Below the pieces are notes generated by a model. The model had not been told where the DNA came from. It searched no databases and was given only the letters and a program-made list of their open reading frames with translations. The position numbers and the translations under genes are program-made. Shown here in pieces: positions 44,497-53,668 of a DNA stretch of 64,000 nucleotides (position 1 is the stretch's first letter; the number at the start of each line of letters is the position of its first letter). This DNA comes from DATKDF01 sp963752045. Lineage in GTDB: Bacteria; Acidobacteriota; Vicinamibacteria; Vicinamibacterales; SCN-69-37. Where the stretch lies: contig CAVVWN010000008.1 in NCBI GenBank assembly GCA_963752045.1, positions 558,001 through 622,000 on the forward strand. The letters are read 5' to 3'.

Positions 44497-45807
44497 ATGC
44501 GTCTCTCCATCACCAAGCACACCCTCGACAACGGGCTCGACGTCATCGTGCACGAGGACCATCACGCGCCGCTCGTGGCCGTCAACGTCTGGTATCACGT
44601 GGGCTCGAAGAACGAGCGCCCGGGGAGCACGGGCTTCGCCCACCTCTTCGAACACCTGATGTTCGAAGGGTCGGCGCATCAGCCCCGCGGCTACTTCGAG
44701 CCGCTGCAGGAAGTTGGCGCGTCGCTCAACGGATCGACGAGCGCCGACCGCACCAACTACTGGGAGGTGGTGCCGACGAGCGCGGCGAGCCTGGCGCTGT
44801 GGATGGAGGCCGACCGCATGGGCTGGCTGCTGCCGGCTGTGACCGAGACCCGTCTCGGCGTGCAGCGCGACGTCGTGCTGAACGAGCGGCGGCAGAACTA
44901 CGAGAATCGTCCGTACGGGCTCGCGCAGTTCATCGTGTCGGCCGGGCTCTACCCGCCGGACCACCCGTACCACTGGCCGACGATCGGTGACCCCGACGAC
45001 CTCCGCGCGGCCACGCTCGACGACGTGCATGCGTTCTTCCGCACGTACTATCACCCGGCCAACGCGTCGCTTGCCGTGGCCGGCGATGTCGAGACGGACA
45101 GGGTGATCGACGAGGTTCGTGAACTGTTCGGGATGATCCCAGCCGGCCCGGCGGTGGGACCGGTTCGAGCGCCGGAGCCGGTGGCCGAGCCGAGCCGGCT
45201 CGTGCACGAAGACAGCGTGGAGCTGGCCCGCCTCTATCTGGCCTGGCCGTCGCCGCCGCTGTTTGCGCCGGGTGACGCCGAGCTCGATCTCCTGTCTGAC
45301 ATCCTGGCCAACGGCCGCAGCTCCCGGCTCTACCGCCGGCTTGTGCACGACCGTCGTGTGGCGACCGAGCTGGCCGCGCACCAGGCATCGCGCGAGCTGA
45401 CCGGCATGTTCCAGATCGTGGCGACCGCAGCGCCCGGGCACTCGCTTGTCGAAATCGCTGACGCGATTGACGAGGAGATTCGCAGGCTGTCCGACGAGGG
45501 GCCGACCGTCGACGAGATGGCTCGTGGGCGGGTGCGGGCCGAGGCGGCCTTCGTCCATCGCCTCGAGACGCTGGGAGGATTCGGCGGGCGGGCCGACCAG
45601 TTGAACGCCTACAACATCAACCGCGGCCATCCCGACGGGTTCGACGAGGACCTCAGGCGCTATCTCGAGGCGGATGCCGACGGTCTGACCGAGGCGTGCC
45701 GCCGGTGGGTTGCGTCGCCGCCGCGGGTGTCGCTCGGTGTCGTGCCCGCTGGCCAGGCCGGCGTCGGCTTACCAGGGGCGACCGTCGCCGTCCGGGGAGC
45801 GCGCTGA
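44497..45807 (+). CDS. M16 zinc metallopeptidase, active subunit
   Basis: A 436-residue insulinase/pitrilysin-family protease. The inverted zinc motif HxxEH is in 'FAHLFEHLMFEGS', with the distal Glu region 'QRDVVLNERRQNYENRPYG'. No signal peptide is evident, so it may act in the cytoplasm or be exported by an unseen route. The stop overlaps the ATG of the second M16 gene (TGATG). Together they look like the alpha/beta pairs that form one peptidase chamber. Confidence 0.93.
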   Translation: MRLSITKHTLDNGLDVIVHEDHHAPLVAVNVWYHVGSKNERPGSTGFAHLFEHLMFEGSAHQPRGYFEPLQEVGASLNGSTSADRTNYWEVVPTSAASLALWMEADRMGWLLPAVTETRLGVQRDVVLNERRQNYENRPYGLAQFIVSAGLYPPDHPYHWPTIGDPDDLRAATLDDVHAFFRTYYHPANASLAVAGDVETDRVIDEVRELFGMIPAGPAVGPVRAPEPVAEPSRLVHEDSVELARLYLAWPSPPLFAPGDAELDLLSDILANGRSSRLYRRLVHDRRVATELAAHQASRELTGMFQIVATAAPGHSLVEIADAIDEEIRRLSDEGPTVDEMARGRVRAEAAFVHRLETLGGFGGRADQLNAYNINRGHPDGFDEDLRRYLEADADGLTEACRRWVASPPRVSLGVVPAGQAGVGLPGATVAVRGAR

Positions 45808-47153
45808 TGCGTCCCACGCCGCCGCCTGTCGGCGCGCCCACGCCAGTCCGGTTTCCTCCCATCGTCAGGGACGCGCTCGCCAACGGACTGGGTGTGTGGA
45901 CCATCGCGCACACGACCGTGCCGACGGCCACCGTGGCGTTCGTCGTGGATCGCGGGACGGCGTCGGACCCGCCCGGCCGTCCCGGGCTTGCCGGCGTTGC
46001 CGCGGATCTGCTCGACGAGGGGGCAGGCGGACGAACGGCGATCGAGCTTGCCGACGCCTTCGGCGCTCTTGGCTGCGAGCTGAACGTCGACGTGGGGCCT
46101 GACGTGACGACGCTCAGCTTCAGCTCGCTTGCCCGCGTCGTGCCGGGTGCGCTCGCGCTCATGGCCGACGTCGTTCGCCGGCCGACGCACGACGACGCGG
46201 ACTTCCGGCGGGTGGTCGAACTGCGCCAGCACAGCCTGCAACAGCGAAGCCGATCGGCCGTTGCCGTCGCGGACCGTGCGCTGGCACACGCGGTCTTCGG
46301 AACGCACCCGTACGGGCACGGCGCGCTCGGAACCCGGGCGGCGCTCGACGCGATGCAACGCGAGGAGGCGCGTCAGTTCTGGCGTGAGTCCTGTGCGCCG
46401 GAATCGGCGACACTCATCGTCTCGGGCGACGTCGATCCGATGGCCGTGATGGCGGCGGCGCGAGCCTCGTTCGGAGACTGGACGAGCGCCACCTACCGGC
46501 CGGCAGACCCGCTGCCCGAGGCCGTGCAGCCGGTGAGCGCGGTGTGCTTTGTGGACCGGCCGGGCGCCGCACAGTCGGAGTTGCGGGTGGGACACCTGGG
46601 TCCGCCGAGGTCGGTGCCCGGGTATCACGGCCTGCTCGTGCTCGACGCGATCCTCGGCGGGCAGTTCTCCAGCCGCATCAACCGCAACCTCCGTGAGAAG
46701 CGGGGATTGACGTACGGCGCGCGAACGTCGTTCGGTTTTCGGCGCCATCTCGGGGGATTCAGCTGTGGCGCCAGCGTCCAGTCGGACCGGACGGCAGAGG
46801 CCGCGGCGGAAGTGCTGCGCGAGTTCTCGGCCATTCGAGAGGCCCCCGTGTCGGCCGACGAGCTCGAACGGGCCAAGGCCGCTCTGTCGCGCGGGTACGT
46901 GCGGAGCTTCGAGACCGCCACGCAGTACGTCCGGGCGGCCATCCAGCTCGTAACCCACCGGCTCGACGACGACGTGTTCAACCGGTTCGTGCCGGCGATC
47001 GAAGCGGTTGACAGCGACCAGGTGTACGATCTCGCTCGTGTGCACATCCGGCCGCGCGAGGCGGTCGTCGTCGTCGTGGGCGACCGAGCCCAGTGTCTGC
47101 CGTCGCTCGAGGCCCTTGGCCGTCCGGTCACGGTCGTGACGCCGGAGTTCTGA
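45807..47153 (+). CDS. M16 peptidase-like subunit lacking the zinc motif
   Basis: A 448-residue partner of the preceding gene. The fold is M16 ('LREKRGLTYGARTSFGFRR' is the conserved substrate-clamp region) but the position of HxxEH reads 'LAGVAADLLDEGAGG', so there is no zinc site. The arrangement parallels mitochondrial processing peptidase alpha/beta. It starts in the stop of the active subunit, ensuring balanced expression. Confidence 0.9.
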   Translation: MRPTPPPVGAPTPVRFPPIVRDALANGLGVWTIAHTTVPTATVAFVVDRGTASDPPGRPGLAGVAADLLDEGAGGRTAIELADAFGALGCELNVDVGPDVTTLSFSSLARVVPGALALMADVVRRPTHDDADFRRVVELRQHSLQQRSRSAVAVADRALAHAVFGTHPYGHGALGTRAALDAMQREEARQFWRESCAPESATLIVSGDVDPMAVMAAARASFGDWTSATYRPADPLPEAVQPVSAVCFVDRPGAAQSELRVGHLGPPRSVPGYHGLLVLDAILGGQFSSRINRNLREKRGLTYGARTSFGFRRHLGGFSCGASVQSDRTAEAAAEVLREFSAIREAPVSADELERAKAALSRGYVRSFETATQYVRAAIQLVTHRLDDDVFNRFVPAIEAVDSDQVYDLARVHIRPREAVVVVVGDRAQCLPSLEALGRPVTVVTPEF

Positions 47154-47176
47154 CGTCCCGCCTGAGAGAAGGTGTC

Positions 47177-48205
47177 ATGAAGGCCGTTCGATTCCATCAG
47201 CACGGTGATCCCGGAGTGCTCCGCTACGAGGACGCACCGGACCCGGCGTGCGAACCCGGGCACGTCGTCGTGCGCGTGAACGCGTGCGCCCTCAATCACC
47301 TCGACCTGTGGCAGCGCCGCGGACTCGAGAAGGTCACGATTCCGCTGCCGCACATCTCGGGGGCCGACGTGGCAGGCGAGGTGGTGGAGGCCGGCAGCGG
47401 CGTGGACGACTGGCGGCCCGGCGCTCGCGTGATGGTGCAGCCTGGCGTGAGCTGCGGGCGGTGCGTGTGGTGCCTGTCCGGGCAGGACAACCGGTGCCCC
47501 AGGTACGACGTCCTCGGATATCAGTCCGACGGCGGTTATGCCGAACTCGTGACGGTGCCGGCGGCCAACCTCATCGGCGTGCCCGAGACCATCGACTTCG
47601 TCACGGCGGCCGCCTTTCCGCTCGCCTTCATGACCGCGTGGCACATGCTCATGAGCCGTGCCGGCATGACCGAGCGCGACACGGTGCTCGTCCTTGCCGC
47701 CGGCAGCGGCGTCGGTCAGGCCGCCGTGCAGATCGCCAAGGCATTCGGCGCCCGAGTCTTCGCCACGGCCGGCGGTGACGAGAAGCTCGCGCGTGCGCGA
47801 GCCCTCGGCGCCGATGAGGTCGTCGATCACTACCGGGACGATGTCGTGGCGCGCGTCCGGAGCTGGACCGACCGGGCAGGCGTGGACATTGTCATCGAGC
47901 ATGTGGGAGCCGCAACGTGGGATCGCAGCGTGCGGTGCCTCGCGAGGGGCGGTCGCGTCGTGACGTGCGGGGCGACGACCGGCCACGAGGCCACGCTCGA
48001 TCTCAGGCACCTGTTCGCGCGGCAGTTGTCCCTGATCGGGTCCTACATGGGCACGAAGGCCGAGCTCCTCCGGGCTTCGGCGCTGTTCTTCTCCGGCGCG
48101 CTTCGGCCGGTCGTCGACCGGACGTTCGCGTTGTCCGAAGCCGAACACGCGCACCGCCATCTCGAGTCGGGCGCGCCGTTCGGCAAGGTCGTGCTGGTGA
48201 CGTAA
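47177..48205 (+). CDS. Zinc-binding alcohol dehydrogenase/quinone reductase family (MDR)
   Basis: A 342-residue medium-chain dehydrogenase/reductase. The substrate domain has 'ACALNHLDLWQRRGL' and the structural zinc cysteines 'GVSCGRCVWCLSGQDNRC'. The NAD(P) site is 'VLVLAAGSGVGQAAVQIAK'. It may reduce carbonyls or oxidise alcohols; substrate unknown. ATG 47177 has GAAGG upstream. Follows the M16 pair without clear functional link. Confidence 0.88.
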   Translation: MKAVRFHQHGDPGVLRYEDAPDPACEPGHVVVRVNACALNHLDLWQRRGLEKVTIPLPHISGADVAGEVVEAGSGVDDWRPGARVMVQPGVSCGRCVWCLSGQDNRCPRYDVLGYQSDGGYAELVTVPAANLIGVPETIDFVTAAAFPLAFMTAWHMLMSRAGMTERDTVLVLAAGSGVGQAAVQIAKAFGARVFATAGGDEKLARARALGADEVVDHYRDDVVARVRSWTDRAGVDIVIEHVGAATWDRSVRCLARGGRVVTCGATTGHEATLDLRHLFARQLSLIGSYMGTKAELLRASALFFSGALRPVVDRTFALSEAEHAHRHLESGAPFGKVVLVT

Positions 48206-48216
48206 GATGACGGTGC

Positions 48217-48222
48217 TAGACT
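48217..48222 (+). promoter_or_regulatory. -10 box seven bases before the small membrane protein
   Basis: TAGACT in an extended TGC context, then seven bases, then ATG 48230. Confidence 0.4.
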
Positions 48223-48229
48223 GACGCCT

Positions 48230-48442
48230 ATGGGTCTGGCCAGATGGAGCCTGAGCTTGATGGCGGCCAGCGGCCTGCTTGCGGCGGCCGTTGCGGGGGC
48301 CACGATCTGGCTGCTCCTGACCGATCCCATCACGCTTGCCGACGCCGCCGAGAATCTCAAGACGGGCAATGCCGAGCCGCTCGTGCAGGCGCTCGGCGCG
48401 GCCATTCTCGACGCGCTCCGCGGACTCTTCAAGTACCTGTGA
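48230..48442 (+). CDS. Small single-pass membrane protein
   Basis: A 70-residue protein with one membrane segment (residues about 9-30, 'LMAASGLLAAAVAGATIWLL') and an amphipathic C-terminal part ending in 'ILDALRGLFKYL'. No family is recognised. It has its own likely promoter and converges with the hydrolase gene. Function unknown. Confidence 0.6.
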   Translation: MGLARWSLSLMAASGLLAAAVAGATIWLLLTDPITLADAAENLKTGNAEPLVQALGAAILDALRGLFKYL

Positions 48443-48466
48443 GCCCTGGCGGCGCGCGCGCCGCGC

Positions 48467-49480
48467 TCAGAGCCGCTTCACCAGAAACCGCGTCAGATAG
48501 AAGCCGTCGAGGAACTTGAACGGCGCCTTGCCTGTCGTGTAGTGACCGCACGGCAGCACGGCGGTTTCGTGCGGCACGCCGCGGCTCGCAAACTCCCCGA
48601 GGAACATCTTCGACAGGTCGACGGGGAAGGTGAGATCGTGGATGGCATACACGAGCAGCACCTGGCGCGAGCGGACGCGTTCGATGAACGGCCACGGGCT
48701 GATGGGCATCCAGCAGGCGCGCAGGTCGTCGAGCGTGACGTGGCCCTCGAGGCCCTGGCGCACGTGCGCCGTCGACAGGCCCCGCCAGACCACGTCGGCG
48801 AAGAACGGCGAGACGTGATTGAAGGCGCCGGCGAGGATGCGCGTGTCGTGCGCCATGGTGAGCATTGCCAGGCAGGAGCCGAGACTCGTGCCCACAATGC
48901 CGATCCGCTCGTAGCCCTCTCGCTCGAGCCAGTCGACGGCGCGCCGCGCGTCGAGCACCGCCTGGCGATTGGCCTGCAAGGTGCGGCCGACGTTCGAGCT
49001 GACGATGTACTCGGCGCGCTCGAGGTCCTTCGGGCGACGCGCGTCGTGGTAGGGCAGGCTCAGTCGGGCCGCCGTCAGGCCGAACCGCGCGAACAGCCGG
49101 CAGAGTCCCACGTGCCCCTCGGGGTCCGCGTTCCACTGTGGCAGCACGATCACGGCCCGGCGGGAGCGGCCGGCATCACGACGGGCCGGCTCGATCACGC
49201 GCAAGTGAACCGTGTTGTTCTCACCGTACGGCGTTTGAACCGCGCTCGGGAACCGGACGTGCTCGCCGTCCCGCTCGGCGTCGCTCGAAGGCGGAGCCGT
49301 GAAGAACTGGTCGCTTGAGCCGGTGGTTCGGGCCGCCCAGTCGGCGACGTCGCGGAGCGGGTCGGCGCCGTTCGCCGGCAGGTCAAGCCAGTCGAGGCCC
49401 CAGTCGAACGGGCGCACGACCCGGTTGGAATCGACCGAGGCGAGCCGCCGTTCCCAGGCGTGAAAACCGCGCGCGATCAC
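48467..49480 (-). CDS. Alpha/beta hydrolase
   Basis: A 337-residue hydrolase. The nucleophile elbow is 'GIVGTSLGSCLAML' (Ser near residue 198), a late His is in 'LPCGHYTTGKAPF', and the strand 'AVIVLPQWNADPEGH' supplies the oxyanion region. No signal peptide. It begins at GTG 49480 overlapping the rhodanese stop (GTGA). Substrate unknown. Confidence 0.85.
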   Translation of the reverse strand: MIARGFHAWERRLASVDSNRVVRPFDWGLDWLDLPANGADPLRDVADWAARTTGSSDQFFTAPPSSDAERDGEHVRFPSAVQTPYGENNTVHLRVIEPARRDAGRSRRAVIVLPQWNADPEGHVGLCRLFARFGLTAARLSLPYHDARRPKDLERAEYIVSSNVGRTLQANRQAVLDARRAVDWLEREGYERIGIVGTSLGSCLAMLTMAHDTRILAGAFNHVSPFFADVVWRGLSTAHVRQGLEGHVTLDDLRACWMPISPWPFIERVRSRQVLLVYAIHDLTFPVDLSKMFLGEFASRGVPHETAVLPCGHYTTGKAPFKFLDGFYLTRFLVKRL

Positions 49481-49920
49481 GCCGGGCCGTCGGCCTTCCG
49501 GAGGAGGGTCCCATAGTCGCGCCCAGCCGGCTGGCCGTCCTCGACGGGCAGGCCGCTCTCGACCCAGCCGGGGTCCACGCGTCCACTCATCGGATTGCGC
49601 GAGCCAGCGAAACCGCCGCGCACGTTGGCGACGTCGGAGAAACCGAACGCTTCGAGCACCTGCCCGGCCTGCTGCGACCGCCCACCGACCTGGCAGCCGA
49701 GCAGCAGTCTGGTATCGGCCGCAAATGAGGCCTGCATGACGCGCACGAAGTCGGGATTCGGCTCGATCCGGCCGGTGGCCGGGTCCGATTCGAGCAGCGG
49801 GACGTTGAACGCGCCGGCTGGATGCCCGGCCGCAAACTCCGCCGACGAGCGGACGTCCACGTAGACGTGCCCGTCGCCTAGAAGGGCGTGCGCTTCAGCT
49901 ACCGAGACCTGCTTCACCAT
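49477..49920 (-). CDS. Rhodanese-domain sulphurtransferase
   Basis: A 147-residue single rhodanese domain. The active-site loop is 'LLGCQVGGRSQQAGQ' with the persulphide-forming Cys; 'VYVDVRSSAEFAAGHPAGA' is the CDC25-like N-terminal motif. ATG 49920. It is followed by the hydrolase gene with overlap and preceded by the amidase on the same strand. Confidence 0.93.
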   Translation of the reverse strand: MVKQVSVAEAHALLGDGHVYVDVRSSAEFAAGHPAGAFNVPLLESDPATGRIEPNPDFVRVMQASFAADTRLLLGCQVGGRSQQAGQVLEAFGFSDVANVRGGFAGSRNPMSGRVDPGWVESGLPVEDGQPAGRDYGTLLRKADGPA

Positions 49921-49932
49921 CGACCCTCCGGA

Positions 49933-51267
49933 CTACTGCCGCGTCCCGACGATCTTCTCGCACCCGGCGGCAATCGCCAAGAGGCGGCTGGTCTGACGCC
50001 AGTGCCCCACGAGCTGAAGGCCGACCGGGAGGCCTTCGACGGCCACGGGCAACGAGATGGCGGGATGTCCGGTCATGTTGAAGAGCTGCGTGTGGCGCAA
50101 CATCGCCGACCGGATCGGTATCGGCTCGGTCGTGCCCTTGATCGTCACGTCGGTCGCGCCGATGGGCGGGGCCACGATGGGCAACGTGGGAAGGACGAGC
50201 GCATCGACGCCGTCGAGCGCGCGATCCACCACGTCGCGAAGCGCGCGACGCACGTCGCGCGCGGCCACGTAGGCTACCGCAGGGATGTCGCGGCCACTCG
50301 CGATCCGGGCGTGTACGGTCGGTGAGTAGAGGGCACGGCGCCTGTCGAGAAAGCGCGCATGCCAATGTGCGGCCTCCGGCAGCACGAGGTCGACATAGGC
50401 GCGGCCGATGTCGTCGGTACGTTCGAGTTCGAGCGGATCGATTCGGGCGCCGGCCGCTTCGAGGGCCGAGAGCGCTGCCTCGAACGGTTCTCGCACCTGC
50501 GGCGTGACGATGGCGTCGAAGTACGCCGTCAGTCGCCGCAGGCGAAGCGTGGCGGGCGGTTGTGGTGTCACGATTGCCGGGGGCAGGTCGGCCATCACGG
50601 CCCAGAGCCACGCCGCGTCCTGCACCGAGGAGGCAAGCGGGCCGCCGTGGTCGAGCGTCGTGCTGAGCGGGATGACGCCCGTGAGCGGAATCTCCCCGCG
50701 GGTCGGTTTCAGGCCGACCACGCCGCAGGCCGCAGCGGGAATCCGGATCGAACCTCCCGTATCGGTGCCGACCGAGCCGAGTCCCATCCCCGTTGCGACG
50801 GCTACGGCCGAACCGCCGCTCGACCCGCCGGCCATCCGGTCCTGATTGGCCGGATGCCTGACCGGACCGAAGGCCGAGTCGTCGGAGGTCGTGCCGAGCG
50901 CGAATTCGTGGAGGTTCGTCTTGCCGATGATGACGGCGCCCGCGTTCCTGAGGCGCGTCACGACCGTGGCGTCGGCCGTTGCGAGGTGGTCGCCGAGCAC
51001 GCGTGAGCCGGCGGTGGTCACTTGGCCCGCCACGTCGATCAGGTCCTTCAGGGAGATCGGCACGCCATGCAGCGGGCCGCGGTCCGAGCCGGCGGTCCGC
51101 TCCTCGTCGGCCCGGTCGGCCGCTGCGCGGGCCCGTTCGGCGTCCACCCAGATGAACGCGTTGGTGCGGGCGTTGTGCGCGCTGACGGCCGCGAGCGCCT
51201 CTTCGGCCAACGCTCTTGCGCTCAACCGCCCGCCGCGCAGCGCCGCCGCCGCTTCGACGATCGTCAT
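49933..51267 (-). CDS. Amidase signature family enzyme
   Basis: A 444-residue amidase with the Ser-cisSer-Lys triad: Lys in 'GVPISLKDLIDVAGQ', and the serine region 'AGGSSGGSAVAVATGMG' with 'GTDTGGSIRIPAA'. It resembles GatA of the Glu-tRNA amidotransferase, but no gatB or gatC is adjacent, so a stand-alone amidase is more likely. ATG 51267 lies six bases after TATAGT, next to a long palindrome. Divergent from the dehydrogenase gene. Confidence 0.9.
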   Translation of the reverse strand: MTIVEAAAALRGGRLSARALAEEALAAVSAHNARTNAFIWVDAERARAAADRADEERTAGSDRGPLHGVPISLKDLIDVAGQVTTAGSRVLGDHLATADATVVTRLRNAGAVIIGKTNLHEFALGTTSDDSAFGPVRHPANQDRMAGGSSGGSAVAVATGMGLGSVGTDTGGSIRIPAAACGVVGLKPTRGEIPLTGVIPLSTTLDHGGPLASSVQDAAWLWAVMADLPPAIVTPQPPATLRLRRLTAYFDAIVTPQVREPFEAALSALEAAGARIDPLELERTDDIGRAYVDLVLPEAAHWHARFLDRRRALYSPTVHARIASGRDIPAVAYVAARDVRRALRDVVDRALDGVDALVLPTLPIVAPPIGATDVTIKGTTEPIPIRSAMLRHTQLFNMTGHPAISLPVAVEGLPVGLQLVGHWRQTSRLLAIAAGCEKIVGTRQ

Positions 51268-51273
51268 GCCGTG

Positions 51274-51279
51274 ACTATA
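51274..51279 (-). promoter_or_regulatory. -10 box six bases before the amidase gene
   Basis: TATAGT on the minus strand, then CACGGC, then ATG 51267. A TGGAAA 16 bases upstream (inside the palindrome arm) is a weak -35 candidate. Confidence 0.5.
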
Positions 51280-51389
51280 AGGGGGACGGGTCTGTTTTCC
51301 ACAGTTCCGGCCTCCGCGGTGCCAGGTCTCGGGCCCGAGACCTGGCACCGCCAGGGCCGGAACTGTGGAAAACAGACCCGTCCCCCTTA
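51278..51389. repeat. Long palindromic element 2 in a divergent promoter
   Basis: A 112-bp inverted repeat. Outer arms of 35 bp (51278-51312 and 51355-51389) are identical when reversed. A central 34-bp perfect palindrome (51317-51350, CGGTGCCAGGTCTCGGG and its complement) is flanked by 4-base asymmetric spacers. The outer arm contains AGACCCGTCCCCCT (51374-51387), also found in element 1. The ends overlap by two bases the -10 boxes of the two divergent genes. There is no coding capacity. Confidence 0.9.
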
Positions 51390-51393
51390 CTAT
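51388..51393 (+). promoter_or_regulatory. -10-like box six bases before the dehydrogenase gene
   Basis: TACTAT, then GTCGCC, then ATG 51400. TGGAAA at 51366-51371 lies 16 bases upstream in the palindrome, matching the amidase side by symmetry. Confidence 0.4.
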
Positions 51394-51399
51394 GTCGCC

Positions 51400-52497
51400 A
51401 TGATTCGTGCTGCCGTGATGCCGGCGCCCCGCGTGCCAGTCGAAATCCGCGAGTTCCCCGAGCCGGACCTGCCGCCCGGTGGCGCGCTGCTCGCCACCGC
51501 GTTCTCCGAAGTGTGCGGCACCGACGTCCATCTGTGGCATGGCCGCCTGTCGGGCGTGCCGTATCCCATCATTCCGGGTCACGTGACGACGGGCACGCTC
51601 GACGCGATCCGGGGCGGGCTCACCGATATCGAGGGGCGGCCGCTCCGGGAAGGCGACCGCGTGGCGTTCTTCGACGTGCACCGCACGTGCGGCCGCTGTC
51701 TCGCGTGCACCGTCCATCGGACACCCACGCGGTGTCCATCCAGGCGCGTCTACGGCATCACCGATCCGGCCTCGGAGGGGCTGTTTGGAGGATGGTCAGA
51801 GAAGGTGTACCTCGAGCCTGGCGTTGTCGTGGCCCGGTTGCCGGACCAGGTCCCGTTCGAGGCGTACATCGGCGGCGGGTGCGGCTTGCTGACGTCGGTG
51901 CACATCGTCGAGCGGGCGCGACTCTCGCTCGGCGACAGCGTGGTCGTGCAGGGAGCCGGGGCGGTGGGCCTGTCGGCGGCGGCGCTCTCACGTCGCTCAG
52001 GCGCCGGTCAGGTCATCGTCATTGGCGGGCCAGCCAGTCGCCTGGAGCTCGCGCGTCGCATGGGGGCCGACCACGTCATCGGGCTTGACGACACATCGGC
52101 CGACGAACGGTTCGAGCGGGTGCTGGCGCTCACCGGCGGGATCGGAGCCGACGTGGTCATCGAGGCCGCCGGATTGGCCCGCGCCTTCGAGGAAGGGGTG
52201 CGGCTCGCGCGCAACGGGGGCGCGTATGTCATTGCCGGCCACTATACCGACGCCGGTGACAGCACCATCAATGCCCACCATCACATCAACCGGAAGCACC
52301 TCGACATTCGCGGGTGCTGGGGCAGCGAGGTGGGCCACTTTCTTCGCGCGCTGCGCGCGCTCGAGCGCTACGGCAGCGAGGTGCCCTGGCAGGACATTGG
52401 CGCGCGCACGTTTGGCCTCGACGAGCTCGACGAGGCGCTGCGCGTGGCTGAGGACTACTCCGTGCCCAAGGCGCTCGTCGATCCGAGACGTTCCTGA
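51400..52497 (+). CDS. Zinc-dependent alcohol/sorbitol dehydrogenase family protein
   Basis: A 365-residue MDR enzyme. Catalytic zinc ligands are in 'SEVCGTDVHLWHGR' and 'IIPGHVTTG'; structural cysteines are reduced ('HRTCGRCLACTVHRTPTRC'). The NAD site is 'VVVQGAGAVGLSAAALS'. Resembles threonine/sorbitol dehydrogenases; substrate unknown. Start ATG 51400. Its promoter region consists of palindromic element 2. Confidence 0.9.
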   Translation: MIRAAVMPAPRVPVEIREFPEPDLPPGGALLATAFSEVCGTDVHLWHGRLSGVPYPIIPGHVTTGTLDAIRGGLTDIEGRPLREGDRVAFFDVHRTCGRCLACTVHRTPTRCPSRRVYGITDPASEGLFGGWSEKVYLEPGVVVARLPDQVPFEAYIGGGCGLLTSVHIVERARLSLGDSVVVQGAGAVGLSAAALSRRSGAGQVIVIGGPASRLELARRMGADHVIGLDDTSADERFERVLALTGGIGADVVIEAAGLARAFEEGVRLARNGGAYVIAGHYTDAGDSTINAHHHINRKHLDIRGCWGSEVGHFLRALRALERYGSEVPWQDIGARTFGLDELDEALRVAEDYSVPKALVDPRRS

Positions 52498-52503
52498 CGG
52501 CCG

Positions 52504-53247
52504 TCACTCAATCTGCGCGAGAATCGCGTCGAGCGTCTGCTGAAAGACCTCAAACGGCTGCGCGCCGGTGATGCCTCGGACTACGCGCACGCTGTCGGTG
52601 GCCGGGTCTCGAAGACCGATGAAGAAGGTCGGCGTGCCCGTGGCGCCGAGCTGTTCGGCGGCGGCAATCGACGCTTCGATCGCCGGTCTCGTCCGGCCGC
52701 TCGCGAGACACGCCCGCCAGTCGGGCAGGCTCACGCCCGCTTCCCCGGCGCGAGCCTCGAGTTCTGCGTCGGTGTGGCTGCCCGGAGGGCTGAAGAGCCG
52801 GTAGTGCAGGTCCCAGAAGCGCCCTTGCTCGCCGGCGCATCGGGCGGCTTCATGCGCGCGAATCGCTTCCGGATGCAACTGGTCGATGGGGAAGTCGCGA
52901 AACACGTAGCGCACCCGGCCCGTGGCGATGTACGCCGCGTCCACTTCAGGCAGAATTTCGCGCGCGTACTTGATGCAGAAGGGGCACTCGTAGTCGGAGA
53001 ACTCGACGACGGTGAGGACGGCCGTCTCCGACCCGCGGGCCGGCGCCCCAGCGACGTCGAGCATGGCCGAGCCACGCAGGCTGAGGACCTCCTCGGTCAA
53101 CAGGCGCTGGCGTTCCCGCAGGTCGGTGATGTCGTTCGACAGGCTGAACCACACATAGGCCACGCCGATGACCGCCGCGGCGGCAACAGCCAGCGGCAGC
53201 CGCTGGCCACCCCGATCCGGCGGCGGCGACGAGTCAGGTGTGCTCAT
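52504..53247 (-). CDS. Membrane-anchored DsbA-family thiol oxidoreductase
   Basis: A 247-residue protein with one N-terminal membrane helix ('LPLAVAAAAVIGVAYVWFSL') and a short coiled region, then a thioredoxin fold with CPFC ('FSDYECPFCIKYAREILPE') and cis-Pro loop 'ATGTPTFFIGL'. It resembles BdbD/DsbA-like proteins acting on periplasmic disulphides. ATG 53247 overlaps the AhpD-like stop (ATGA). Confidence 0.92.
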   Translation of the reverse strand: MSTPDSSPPPDRGGQRLPLAVAAAAVIGVAYVWFSLSNDITDLRERQRLLTEEVLSLRGSAMLDVAGAPARGSETAVLTVVEFSDYECPFCIKYAREILPEVDAAYIATGRVRYVFRDFPIDQLHPEAIRAHEAARCAGEQGRFWDLHYRLFSPPGSHTDAELEARAGEAGVSLPDWRACLASGRTRPAIEASIAAAEQLGATGTPTFFIGLRDPATDSVRVVRGITGAQPFEVFQQTLDAILAQIE

Positions 53248-53591
53248 GACGGGGCTTCCAGGTCGTCGAGGGCAGCCACGGCGCGGCGCAGGTGCGGAAT
53301 CGTGATGGACCCGCCGACGACGAGCGCGACGTTGAATGCTTCCATGAACTCGGGCCGGGTCACGCCTTCCTCACGGCAGCGTACCACGTGATAAGTCACG
53401 CAGTCGTCGCAGCGCAGCACGAGCGAAGCGACGAGGCCCATCAGTTCCTTGGTCTTCACGGGCAGCGCGCCGGCTTCGTACGCCCGGGAGTCCAGCGCGA
53501 AGAACCGCTTGATCTCCAGATTGCCGGACTCCAGGATCCTGTCGTTCATTCGCTCGCGGAAGCGGCGGAACTCCTCGAGGCGTTCGCTCAT
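53244..53591 (-). CDS. Carboxymuconolactone decarboxylase/AhpD-like protein
   Basis: A 115-residue CMD-fold protein. 'ASLVLRCDDCVTYHVVRCRE' has the CxxC and His of alkylhydroperoxidase AhpD-like proteins, which suggests a thiol-based peroxidase or reductase rather than a decarboxylase. It is coupled to the downstream DsbA-like gene, supporting a redox role. Confidence 0.9.
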   Translation of the reverse strand: MSERLEEFRRFRERMNDRILESGNLEIKRFFALDSRAYEAGALPVKTKELMGLVASLVLRCDDCVTYHVVRCREEGVTRPEFMEAFNVALVVGGSITIPHLRRAVAALDDLEAPS

Positions 53592-53668
53592 TGGTCCTCC
53601 CGGCCGCCCCGGTCAAGTTGTCGGGAGGCGTCGAGAGATTGTACGCTCATCGGCACGCAATCCGACCG

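Noticed and set aside
51296..51374. TTTTCCACA in both arms of palindrome 2 as paired DnaA boxes
   Set aside because: The duplication follows from the palindrome; one motif per arm in a high-GC repeat is not evidence for DnaA binding.
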